A stretch of 8,643 nt of DNA from positions 1 through 8,643 of the forward strand of contig JADGNL010000052.1 in assembly GCA_017883495.1 (NCBI GenBank). The letters run 5' to 3'. Shown here in pieces: positions 1 through 6,277 of this stretch (positions within the stretch are counted from its first letter, which is position 1; each line of letters starts with the position of its first letter). Both the position numbers and the translations under genes were made by a program. This DNA comes from Methanomicrobiales archaeon. GTDB taxonomy: Archaea; Halobacteriota; Methanomicrobia; Methanomicrobiales; Methanospirillaceae. The notes beneath the pieces are model-generated. The model searched no databases and was not told the origin of the DNA. It saw only the letters and a list, made by a program, of their open reading frames with translations.

Positions 1-53
1 ACGGGGCATCGTATTGCACCTTATGGTCGGATGTAGATGCATCTGCTTTGGGG

Positions 54-66
54 TTGATACATTTTC
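54..66 (+). promoter_or_regulatory. possible TATA box for the NTF2-like gene
   Basis: The AT-rich element TGATACATTTT lies about 65-75 bp before the ATG at 130, in an otherwise GC-rich stretch. An archaeal start site about 25 bp further on would give a leader of some 40 nt. The match to the archaeal TATA consensus is weak. Bases 1-129 show no convincing gene. Confidence 0.25.
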
Positions 67-129
67 CGGAATCGTTCGAACGGCGGGGGGAAAGACCAAT
101 CCGTTCGGGGCCCGCACCTCTGATCCGTC

Positions 130-477
130 ATGATCGTCAGCAGCCAGACCTGCAGGCAGATCGCAGCCGTCCTGGGCTGCCTGGTCGAGGCCGCGCACTG
201 CGGCGGTCCGGCCGCGCTCGCCGGGCTCGCCGCCCCCGAGATCGCCGGGTTCTGGTTCGACCGCGCCGTGCACGGCTCCGCGGCGTTCGCGGAGGCCCTG
301 TCGGGGACCTTCGCCCTCGAGGACCTCGAGATCTCGTGCGAGGGCACGATCGCCTGGGTGACCGCTCGCCTGGTCCGGGGCGATGCGCCCGGGACGGAGG
401 GGCGGTTCACGGCGGTCCTGCGCGGGACCGGCCATGCCTGGCTTATCGCCCAGGTCCACGCGTCTCTTCCGGCATGA
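130..477 (+). CDS. NTF2/SnoaL-like small protein
   Basis: The product has 115 residues, the size of a single NTF2/SnoaL-type cone domain. The C-terminal third is the telling part: EGTIAWVTARLV, then GRFTAVLRGTGHAWLIAQVHASLP, split here as GRFTAVLRGTG and HAWLIAQVHASLP. This fits the SnoaL_3 pattern of a buried strand with W-V-T-A followed by a GR-TAVL-x-W-LIxQxHxS strand pair. Members of this fold range from isomerases to ligand-binding proteins, so no substrate can be given. It has no signal peptide or membrane segment and is probably cytoplasmic. The ATG at 130 is preceded by TGATCC (121-126), part of the AGGAGGTGATCC ribosome site. The stop overlaps a possible ATG at 474, but a separate TATA-like site precedes the next gene. 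Family placement is by pattern recognition and fairly sure; function is unknown. Confidence 0.75.
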   Translation: MIVSSQTCRQIAAVLGCLVEAAHCGGPAALAGLAAPEIAGFWFDRAVHGSAAFAEALSGTFALEDLEISCEGTIAWVTARLVRGDAPGTEGRFTAVLRGTGHAWLIAQVHASLPA

Positions 478-511
478 ACCCGACCGATTCGGACGCCGGG
501 CTCGGCGGGGC

Positions 512-526
512 CAATACCATTAAACC
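512..526 (+). promoter_or_regulatory. TATA-like element before the coiled-coil gene
   Basis: ATACCATTAAACC stands out in GC-rich surroundings. Its centre is about 40 bp before the ATG at 561, so an archaeal start site near 545-548 would leave a leader of about 14 nt. This position argues against the upstream in-frame starts at 474 and 534. Confidence 0.45.
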
Positions 527-560
527 GGATCGCATGCCACGGATCCAATGCAGGCTGATC

Positions 561-848
561 ATGGAAAACGACTCCATCGAGCAGAAGATCGACCTCGTCG
601 CGGAGCGGTACAACGACCTCATCTGCTCCCATAACCGGGTCTGCGACGGGATCGGTCTGATCACGACGGTTCTCTCCGACATCGACCTCCGCCAGTCGGC
701 TGTCGAGGACCATGTCGGGACGACCCTCGTGGCGGGCATCAACGAGATCAAGGAGGAACTCCGCCGCCTCTCATCTCGCCTGGACGCGATGGAGGGCCGG
801 CTCGTCATCGCCCTCGACCGCGACGGAGTCCCGACGACCAGATTCTGA
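561..848 (+). CDS. small coiled-coil protein of unknown function
   Basis: The product has 95 residues and I do not recognise a family. It is acidic and almost entirely helical. Residues 1-45 contain a first helical stretch (ENDSIEQKIDLVAERYND), and residues 60-85 contain heptad-like spacing of I, L and M (INEIKEELRRLSSRLDAMEGRL), suggesting a short coiled coil and oligomer formation. In-frame starts exist at 474 (ATGA overlap with the gene upstream) and 534, adding 29 or 9 residues. I prefer 561 because a TATA-like element at 512-526 would place the transcript start between them, and because GGCTGATC directly precedes this ATG. Only 7 nt separate its stop from the zinc-ribbon gene, so the two are probably co-transcribed and translationally coupled. 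Third codon positions are mostly G or C, as in a real gene of this genome. Confidence 0.65.
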   Translation: MENDSIEQKIDLVAERYNDLICSHNRVCDGIGLITTVLSDIDLRQSAVEDHVGTTLVAGINEIKEELRRLSSRLDAMEGRLVIALDRDGVPTTRF

Positions 849-855
849 TCCCCCG

Positions 856-1083
856 ATGTTCGACCGCTGTCCGGGCGCGGCCCGGATCCGCACGCCCACC
901 CTCGAGGTCCGCGCCTGCCCGCAGTGCGGCGCGGAGGTGGAGATCTTCTCGAACGACCGCGTGGTGAGCTGCGGCGAATGCGGCTGCCAGGTCTACAACG
1001 ACCTCCAGTCCTGCGTGAAATGGTGCCGGTACGCGCGAGAATGCGTGGGCGAGGAGACGTACCGCCGCCTCGTCGGCGACTAG
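856..1083 (+). CDS. small zinc-ribbon protein with Cys-rich tail
   Basis: The product has 75 residues. Two CxxC pairs, C21/C24 (CPQCG) and C39/C42 (CGECG), make a classic zinc ribbon. They are followed by C53, C57 and C63 in SCVKWCRYARECVGEE. From memory, this ribbon plus the W-C-x-x-A-x-x-C tail occurs in methanogen and clostridial proteins, sometimes fused to an HD-type phosphohydrolase domain. Here the HD domain is absent, so the phosphohydrolase label often carried by relatives would mislead. Zinc binding is likely; the partner is unknown. The start ATG is preceded by TGATCCCCCG, where the TGATCC ribosome site overlaps the TGA stop of the coiled-coil gene, indicating coupled translation. 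The next gene has its own promoter. Confidence 0.75.
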   Translation: MFDRCPGAARIRTPTLEVRACPQCGAEVEIFSNDRVVSCGECGCQVYNDLQSCVKWCRYARECVGEETYRRLVGD

Positions 1084-1087
1084 GTCC

Positions 1088-1122
1088 GGGGCGGCACCTG
1101 TTTTAAGTACCTTTGCCGCCCC
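1088..1122 (+). promoter_or_regulatory. inverted repeat enclosing the TATA box of the sulfur operon
   Basis: GGGGCGGCA (1088-1096) and TGCCGCCCC (1114-1122) form a perfect 9-bp inverted repeat with a 17-bp spacer. The spacer holds TTTTAAGTA (1101-1109), a good archaeal TATA box. The element starts 4 bp after the zinc-ribbon stop and ends 11 bp before the fusion gene. It could be an operator for a dimeric regulator covering the TBP/TFB site, or a hairpin ending the upstream transcript. Both roles are inferences; the repeat is seen directly. Confidence 0.6.
1101..1109 (+). promoter_or_regulatory. TATA box of the fusion gene-fdhD operon
   Basis: TTTTAAGTA is centred about 29 bp before the ATG at 1134. 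Archaeal transcription normally starts about 25 bp downstream of the TATA centre, so the message is probably leaderless or nearly so. This fits the lack of a ribosome-binding site before 1134. Confidence 0.65.
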
Positions 1123-1133
1123 AACGTGGATGA

Positions 1134-3788
1134 ATGCCGCGCGAACGCGGGAACTGGCGGCCCGAGGCGCCGCCGGTGAAGAAGACCCTCTACTGGTGCC
1201 CCGAGGACAACGTCCCGCTGCTCGGCCGGGGCTGCGCGGCCGGCCACGAGGGGCAGCCGATCGCCCTTCTCGAGCCGTACGACGTGCGCCCCGCGCTCGG
1301 GGCCGACCACGAGCTCGTGGCCTCGCTCGCACGCGATCGCTTCGGCCCGGTCCCGATCCCGCGGGTGCTTCTGCTGAACAAGACCGGGGGAACGGACCGG
1401 AACGAGCTCGTGATCGCGAACGGGGAACGGTTCGGCTGGCTCACGTTCGACCCGATGGAGCGGCGCCACCGGTTCGAGCCCGAGCCCGGAGCCCTGCCCG
1501 CGCTTGTCGGGACCGCGACGCGGGGCGTGGTCGACCTGGACGTGGACCCGGCCTTCGCCGGCGCCAAGGTCCGGCTCGGGGGCAAGAGGATCGACGTCTC
1601 GACGGCCGAGCCCGACGGCCCGGTGATCGTGAAGTACAGGGGCCGGTACGGGACGGGCATCCTCGCCGACGGCCGGCTCAAGGTCCGCGAACTCGTGCCG
1701 GTTGTGCCGGCCCGGTACCCGGACCCGGGCTGGGACGTGGTCGTCGACCTGAACCGGCACCACCTCAAGAACCTCGAACGGCAGGCGATCCGGACGATCC
1801 GCTCCCACCTCGGCGACCGGCCCTGCGCGAACGTCTCCTTCTCGGGGGGCAAGGACAGCACGGCCGTGCTCGCGCTCGCGCGGAAGGCCGGCGTGGCCGA
1901 CGCGTTCTTCATCGACACCGGCCTCGAGTTCCCCGAGACCTACGACTTCGTCCGGGCCATGGGCGCGCGGGTGATCGAGAGGGGCGCCGACTTCTACCAG
2001 GCGGTCGAACGCGCGGGCCCGCCGGGCAAGGACAACCGCTGGTGCTGCAAGCTCCTCAAGCTCGCCCCGCTGAAGCGGCACCTCGCCGAGACCGGCCCGT
2101 GCGTCACGATCCAGGGCAACCGGTGGTACGAGTCGTGGAACCGGGCCGGGCTCGACGAGGCGAGCCAGAACCCGAACAACCCGCTTCAGCTCAATATCTC
2201 GCCGATCCGGAACTGGCGCGCGCTCGAGGTCTGGCTTTACCTCTGGTGGCGCGAGCTCCCGTACAACCCGCTGTACGACCGGGGGTTCGAGCGGCTCGGC
2301 TGCTACCTCTGCCCGGCCATGCTCGAGGCCGAGTGGGAAGGGCTCCGCACGACCCACCCCGAACTCGCCGCGCGGTGGGAGGAGTTCCTCGGCCGGTACG
2401 CGGAGGCGAAGGGCCTCCCCGCGGAGTTCGCGGGCTGGGGGCTCTGGCGATGGAAGGCGCTTCCGAAGAAGATGGCCGAGCTCTGCCGGGCGCACGACCT
2501 CGCCCTCACGGACGAGGGCGGGCTCGCGCCGAACCGGCCCCCGGCACCGGCCGCACGGCGGCCGGCGGCGACGCCCGCGGCAGCTGTCGCGGCACCCCCG
2601 GCAGCCGCCGCCGGCACTGCACCGCGGGCGGACTTCGCCGTCCTCGGCGACACGGTCTACCTCGATTCGGCCGCGACGAGCCTCTCGCCCGAGCCGGTGC
2701 TGGCGGCCCAGCTCGAGTTCGAGCGCTCCTACCGCGCGAACGTCGGGCGCGGGGTCCACCGGCTCAGCCAGCTCGCCTCCGAGCGCTACTGGCTCGCGCG
2801 CGAGAAGGTCGCGCGGTTCGTGAACGGCGGGAACGGGACCCTCGTCTTCACGAAGAACACGACCGAGGCGGTCGAGCTCGTCGCGCACGGCCTCCCCTGG
2901 GCTCCGGGGGACCGGATCGTGACCACGGTCCTCGAGCACCACTCGAACCTCCTCCCCTGGCTCCGCCTTCGCGAGCGCGGCGTCGAGGTAGTGGTCGTGG
3001 ACATCGCGGACGACCTCTCCCTCGACATCGACGCGATGGCGGACGCGATCGACGGCACGACCCGGCTCGTCGCGCTCACGCACGCCTCGAACGCGATGGG
3101 CGCGATCACGCCCGTGGCCGAGGTCGCCCGGCTCTGCCGCGACGCGGGCGCGCGCCTCCTGGTCGACGGAGCCCAGTCGGTCCCGCACCTCCCCGTCGAC
3201 GTAGAGGTCCTCGGTGCGGACTACCTCGCGTTCTCCGGGCACAAGCTCCTCGGACCGACCGGGACCGGCGCGCTCTGGATGCGCGAGCCCGACCTGGAAC
3301 CCCTCCTCCTCGGCGGCGGCGCGGTCGAGTCGGTCGGGCCCGACGGCTGGACCCTCGCACCCGCCCCGGCCCGGTACGAGGCCGGCACCCCGAACATCGG
3401 CGGCGCCATCGGCCTGGGCGCGGCCGTCGACTACCTCTCCACACTCGGCATGGACGCGGTCCGGGAGCACGAGGAGGCGCTGACCGCGCGGCTCGCGGAC
3501 GGGCTCGCCGCGATCGACGGCGTCCGTGTGTACGCGCCGACCGACCCGGCGCGGCGGATCGGCGTGGTCTCGTTCACGCTCGAGGGGTTCCACCCCCACG
3601 AGGTCGCGCAGTACCTCTCGGACGAGCTGAACGTGATGGTCCGATCGGGCCACCACTGCTGCGAGCCCCTGATGCGCCGTCTCGGTCTGCCCGACGGGAC
3701 GGTCCGGGCGAGCCTTCACTGCTACTCGAACGACGCCGACGTCGAGACCCTGCTCGCGGGCGTCGGGGAGCTGACGCGAAGTGGCTGA
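1134..3788 (+). CDS. PP-loop (APS/PAPS reductase-like)-cysteine desulfurase fusion protein
   Basis: The product has 884 residues and two enzymes in one chain. Residues 20-40 hold C22, C34 and H38 in a short possible zinc knuckle (YWCPEDN...GCAAGHEG). Residues about 220-450 are an adenylyl-sulfate reductase-like PP-loop domain: SGGKDS at 237-242 binds nucleotide, and C304-C305 (RWCCKLLK) with C390/C393 (GCYLCP) match the CC...CxxC set that holds a [4Fe-4S] cluster in APS reductases. An Ala/Pro linker covers about 470-505. Residues about 508-884 form a class-V aminotransferase domain of SufS type: H602/H603 (LEHHSN), D678 and Q681 (DGAQSV), PLP lysine K704 (SGHK), and catalytic-loop cysteine C842 in SGHHCCEPLM. 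Every key residue of a cysteine desulfurase is present. The desulfurase would release sulfur from cysteine as a persulfide on C842. The target of the PP-loop half is unknown; sulfate or thiosulfate chemistry, tRNA thiolation or sulfur hand-over are all possible. The FdhD-like gene overlaps its end. Confidence 0.9.
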   Translation: MPRERGNWRPEAPPVKKTLYWCPEDNVPLLGRGCAAGHEGQPIALLEPYDVRPALGADHELVASLARDRFGPVPIPRVLLLNKTGGTDRNELVIANGERFGWLTFDPMERRHRFEPEPGALPALVGTATRGVVDLDVDPAFAGAKVRLGGKRIDVSTAEPDGPVIVKYRGRYGTGILADGRLKVRELVPVVPARYPDPGWDVVVDLNRHHLKNLERQAIRTIRSHLGDRPCANVSFSGGKDSTAVLALARKAGVADAFFIDTGLEFPETYDFVRAMGARVIERGADFYQAVERAGPPGKDNRWCCKLLKLAPLKRHLAETGPCVTIQGNRWYESWNRAGLDEASQNPNNPLQLNISPIRNWRALEVWLYLWWRELPYNPLYDRGFERLGCYLCPAMLEAEWEGLRTTHPELAARWEEFLGRYAEAKGLPAEFAGWGLWRWKALPKKMAELCRAHDLALTDEGGLAPNRPPAPAARRPAATPAAAVAAPPAAAAGTAPRADFAVLGDTVYLDSAATSLSPEPVLAAQLEFERSYRANVGRGVHRLSQLASERYWLAREKVARFVNGGNGTLVFTKNTTEAVELVAHGLPWAPGDRIVTTVLEHHSNLLPWLRLRERGVEVVVVDIADDLSLDIDAMADAIDGTTRLVALTHASNAMGAITPVAEVARLCRDAGARLLVDGAQSVPHLPVDVEVLGADYLAFSGHKLLGPTGTGALWMREPDLEPLLLGGGAVESVGPDGWTLAPAPARYEAGTPNIGGAIGLGAAVDYLSTLGMDAVREHEEALTARLADGLAAIDGVRVYAPTDPARRIGVVSFTLEGFHPHEVAQYLSDELNVMVRSGHHCCEPLMRRLGLPDGTVRASLHCYSNDADVETLLAGVGELTRSG

Positions 3789-4500
3789 GGTGCCGCCCCC
3801 GGTCCGGTTCGGGACCGCCGACGGACCCGTGCTCGAGGAGCTCGCGGTCTCGGTCTTCCTGAACGGCCGGTTCTTCACGGCCGCGATGACCGTCCCGGAC
3901 CGGCCCCGGGAGCTCGCGGTCGGCCTCCTCGTCACGGAGCAGGTGATCCGATCCTTCGACGAGCTCGAGTCCGTCCGCGAAGACGGCCCCTGTGTCCGGG
4001 CCCTGACGCGGGACCCATTCCGGGTCGTGGTCCCGCGTCGCGGCGTGATCACGGGCTGCGGCGGAGCCGCCTCTCACCTCTCTGAGCGGCGGCTCCCGCT
4101 CCTCCCGCCCGAGCCGACGGTGGACCCGGCCCGCGTCAGGGCGGCGCTCGGCGCGGTCGGAAGCCCGCCCGAGGGGCTCTTCTCGGCCGCGCTCCTCTTC
4201 CCGGACAGCCCTGCCGTCGCCAGCGACGACCTCGGCCTCAGCACCGCCCTCGCCCGCGTGATCGGGACCGCGGTCATGGCCGGAACTCCGCGAGGAGACG
4301 CGGTCGCGGCCGTCTCGCACCGGGCCACGGCCGAACTCGCACGGGCCGCGGTCGTCGCGGCGGTCCCCGTCCTCGCGACGGCCGGGCTCGTGACCGCGCT
4401 CGCGGTCGAGTTCGCGCACCGGTCCGGGCTCTGCCTCTGCGGCAACGGGAGCGCCGGGGGTTTCGCCTGCTACGCCCACCCCGAACGGCTCCGACTCTGA
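3781..4500 (+). CDS. fdhD: divergent FdhD-family sulfurtransferase
   Basis: The product has 239 residues, slightly short for FdhD. FdhD carries persulfide sulfur from a cysteine desulfurase to the molybdenum or tungsten bis-pterin cofactor of formate dehydrogenase. Family order is kept: EELAVSVFLNG and ELAVGLLVTEQVI at the N-terminus; ITGCGGAASH (C93) where bacterial FdhD has its CGVC loop; SDDLGLSTALARVIG in place of EDVGRHNALDKVIG; and a C-terminal VSHRATAELARAAVVAAVPVL...LAVEFAHRSGLCLCGN...YAHPERL. Several hallmark residues differ: the loop has one cysteine rather than CxxC, and Gly-Arg-His becomes Gly-Leu-Ser. It may use a single-cysteine mechanism or serve another enzyme. The GTG start at 3781 overlaps the fusion gene by 8 nt, with GGGGAG at 3765-3770 upstream, so translation is probably coupled. 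No formate dehydrogenase subunits lie in the window. Confidence 0.8.
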   Translation: MAEVPPPVRFGTADGPVLEELAVSVFLNGRFFTAAMTVPDRPRELAVGLLVTEQVIRSFDELESVREDGPCVRALTRDPFRVVVPRRGVITGCGGAASHLSERRLPLLPPEPTVDPARVRAALGAVGSPPEGLFSAALLFPDSPAVASDDLGLSTALARVIGTAVMAGTPRGDAVAAVSHRATAELARAAVVAAVPVLATAGLVTALAVEFAHRSGLCLCGNGSAGGFACYAHPERLRL

Positions 4501-4537
4501 GGGGCTTTATCCGGCCGGAGCGCCCTCCTTTCTCTCG

Positions 4538-4752
4538 ATGGCCGCCCCCCGGACTCTTCGCCGTCTTCGTGCTCGTCGGCAGCGCCGGCCGTGTCTTCCC
4601 GGCCTTAGGGCTCATCCTCTCGGGGCCGTCATCGGCAAGGTACCCGGGGCCGGGGGCGGGATCGCGGGGATTGCCGCCGATGTCCAGCGTACGCCCGCGA
4701 GTACGCACTGCCGCTCGCCGCGGTCGGGTCCCCGATCCCGGGCGCGCCCTGA
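4538..4752 (+). pseudogene. possible frameshifted small membrane-protein gene
   Basis: No single frame is open and sensible here, but three frames in turn give well-formed peptides with the GC-ending codons of this genome. From the ATG at 4538, dropping one C from the C6 run (about 4546-4551) gives MAAPGLFAVFVLVGSAGR followed by VFPALGLILSG. After the GGGG near 4621-4624, another frame gives AVIGKVPGAGGGIAGIAADV. A third gives AREYALPLAAVGSPIPGAP and a TGA at 4750. Joined, this is a hydrophobic chain of about 70 residues. A TATA-like CTTTATCC (4504-4511) lies about 30 bp before the ATG. The segment could be a decayed gene or an intact gene with homopolymer sequencing errors. Chance frames are common at this GC content, so certainty is modest. 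The family is not recognised. Confidence 0.35.
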
Positions 4753-4776
4753 TCCGGGGCTTCCCCTGATCGTCCC

Positions 4777-5892
4777 TCAGGTCCCGCTCCCGTACCGACG
4801 CAGGTACGCCGAGACCTTCGCGGACTCGAGCCAGCCGATGTCGAGCCGGCGAACGATCTCGTCGATCTCGTGGGCCTGCCGGATGATCTTGTCCCCGACG
4901 TCGCCGCCCTCCAGATCGGCCAGGCCGATGATCACCTGGACCGGGTTCCGGATCTGGTCGTTCAGGATCTGGAACTGCTCCATATTCTGCTGGATCTGCT
5001 GGAGCGACTCCACCTGCTCCTGCTGGAGCCGCCGCTCCTCGGCGACATCTCGCGCCACGACCAGCATCACCTGCCGGCCGAGCAGGTTGAACCGGTGAAG
5101 GCTGACCATGGCCGTCGTGCGCCCGTCGTGCCGGTGGATGCACGCGTCGAACCTGAACGGCCCGGACTCGGGCCGGTCCCAGGGGGGCGGGCCGCTTGTT
5201 TCGGGAGGTTCGATCAGGTCCTTGGGTCGGAGCCGCCGGAGTTCGTCCAGGGAATAGCCGAGCCACCGGCAGGCCTGCTCGTTCGCCTCGAGGCAGCGAT
5301 GGTCCGTGCCGACCTCGTCGACCTCGTAGAGCAGGATCGCGTCGTTGGTCTGGTGGAAGACCTGCCTGAACCGCTCCTCGCTGTCCAGGATCCGGAGCAG
5401 GTTCTGTCGCCGCACCTGCTCCATGTGCTCGAGGTGGAAGGCGAGGGCGAAGTCGTCGGCGCAGTCCTCGAGCAGGAGGCGCTCGGCCTCGTCGAGAGGG
5501 CGGTGCGGATCCGTCTCGATCACGAGGAGCCCGTGCTGTCGGCCGTTCACGCCGACCACGATGACGACCACGGAGGGATCGCCGACCGGGGCCTCGATCC
5601 GGAGGTCTTCTCCTTCATGGTAGCGGACCGATCGGTACCCCCCCGCGTCGCGGACCCGTTCGGTGCCGCTCTCGAGCACGACGGCCGGCGCCTCGCCGCC
5701 CGCGACCTCCCGCAAAAGATCGCGCGCGACGCGGAGGAGGCGTTCGTGCGGCCGCGGCCCGTTCATAGCAGAGATACTCCCCTCGTTTTTGGTGGTACCG
5801 GCTTCCTGAGCGCCGGCATCGGCCTCGGAGTGCATCGTCACCGGTGCCTCCGGCGGGACGGTCTCATGCTGCCCTGAACGGATCGGATGCAC
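4777..5892 (-). CDS. GAF/PAS sensor protein with degenerate H-box and no ATPase domain
   Basis: The product has 371 residues from the GTG at 5892. Residues 50-155 resemble a GAF-type sensor (GGYRSVRYHEGEDL, VGVNGRQHGLLVIE, LEDCADDFALAFHLEHME). Residues 168-285 are a PAS domain (SEERFRQVFHQTNDAILLYE, EANEQACRWLGYSLDEL, closing with VVARDVAEERRL). A Gln-rich coiled coil (286-308) leads into ILNDQIRNPVQVIIGLADL, which aligns with the kinase H-box SHELRTPL but has D312 in place of histidine. The chain ends about 55 residues later, without an ATP-binding domain. Such short PAS proteins with an NDxIRNP motif are, to my knowledge, common in Methanomicrobiales. It cannot be an ordinary histidine kinase and may bind a partner. 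ATG starts at 5835 (GGTGA just upstream) and 5766 are alternatives; the first 40 residues look disordered. It converges with the fdhD operon. Confidence 0.85.
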   Translation of the reverse strand: MHPIRSGQHETVPPEAPVTMHSEADAGAQEAGTTKNEGSISAMNGPRPHERLLRVARDLLREVAGGEAPAVVLESGTERVRDAGGYRSVRYHEGEDLRIEAPVGDPSVVVIVVGVNGRQHGLLVIETDPHRPLDEAERLLLEDCADDFALAFHLEHMEQVRRQNLLRILDSEERFRQVFHQTNDAILLYEVDEVGTDHRCLEANEQACRWLGYSLDELRRLRPKDLIEPPETSGPPPWDRPESGPFRFDACIHRHDGRTTAMVSLHRFNLLGRQVMLVVARDVAEERRLQQEQVESLQQIQQNMEQFQILNDQIRNPVQVIIGLADLEGGDVGDKIIRQAHEIDEIVRRLDIGWLESAKVSAYLRRYGSGT

Positions 5893-5945
5893 TTCGCCAG
5901 ACAGACCACCCTTCAGCTCGTTGAGAAGCTTCTACTCTCCCGAGT

Positions 5946-5957
5946 CCCTTAAAAACC
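5946..5957 (-). promoter_or_regulatory. TATA box of the GAF/PAS gene
   Basis: On the - strand the sequence reads GGTTTTTAAGGG, a strong archaeal TATA box. A start site about 25 bp downstream falls near 5925, leaving about 33 nt before the GTG at 5892 and about 90 nt before the ATG at 5835. Confidence 0.6.
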
Positions 5958-5994
5958 TTCGCTGGTGCAGTAGCCGAGAGCGAGGCGTTCTCGG

Positions 5995-6000
5995 AAAAAA
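5995..6000 (-). terminator. oligo-T tract, possible archaeal terminator
   Basis: On the - strand this is TTTTTT, the simple form of archaeal terminator. It lies downstream of the DUF378 gene and upstream of the next promoter, so it could end that transcript, although it is about 280 bp past the stop. Confidence 0.3.
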
Positions 6001-6172
6001 GAGTGGCATGGCAGGGCCCCACGCTTCCCCGCCACGCCTTTCCGGTGATCGTCGCGATCACAACGTATCTGGTGACTCTTCTCCTGAACCACTGTTCATG
6101 GCACGATGCTGTAGAGAGTGTTCGAAGTGGGTCCCTGCTGCGCAGAGACGTATGCTGCATAGGCGCAATCCC

Positions 6173-6184
6173 ATATATATTTTC
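6173..6184. promoter_or_regulatory. orphan TATA element
   Basis: ATATATATTTTC is one of the most TATA-like stretches in the window, in a GC-rich setting. Read on the + strand it would start a transcript near 6203, running antisense through the DUF378 gene. Read on the - strand it would start near 6150, where no good gene begins. Confidence 0.35.
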
Positions 6185-6277
6185 CTGTCGGAAGGACCCG
6201 GTTCGGGAGGAAGCGCCTTTGCGGGGGCCGTCAGCGATGAAAGAGAAGGGAAGGAGTGAGGGCCTGTCTGGCCCGGG

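Larger units (their letters stand above)
5893..6277. other. 385-bp spacer without a convincing gene
   Basis: This stretch separates the GAF/PAS gene from the DUF378 gene. It holds the TATA box of the GAF/PAS gene, a small hairpin CCGAGA/TCTCGG (5974-5994), a run of six A (T on the - strand) at 5995-6000, and an orphan TATA element at 6173-6184. A + strand frame from 6003 contains a hydrophobic run (FPVIVAITTYLVTLLL), but its third codon positions are mixed and it has no ribosome site, so I do not call it. Confidence 0.6.

Noticed and set aside
35..44. 10-bp palindrome AGATGCATCT
   Set aside because: Short, isolated, not placed relative to a promoter or gene end, and easily due to chance.
1130..1132. 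ATG at 1130, 4 nt before the chosen ATG at 1134
   Set aside because: It opens the out-of-frame shadow; the frame from 1134 carries all motifs.
1080..4052. 990-codon open frame on the - strand and 910-codon frame (1130-3862) on the + strand
   Set aside because: Both shadow the fusion gene. They are rich in Arg, Pro and Ala, match no family, and exist because high-GC codons rarely form stops in other frames.
1134..4500. DNA phosphorothioation (Dnd/Ssp) system suggested by a PP-loop protein with a cysteine desulfurase
   Set aside because: No dndB, dndD, dndE or ssp partners and no restriction genes are present, and the FdhD neighbour points to cofactor sulfuration.
5864..6160. 98-codon - strand frame upstream of the GAF/PAS gene
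   Set aside because: It covers the TATA box of that gene, has mixed codon use and a sequence without recognisable features.
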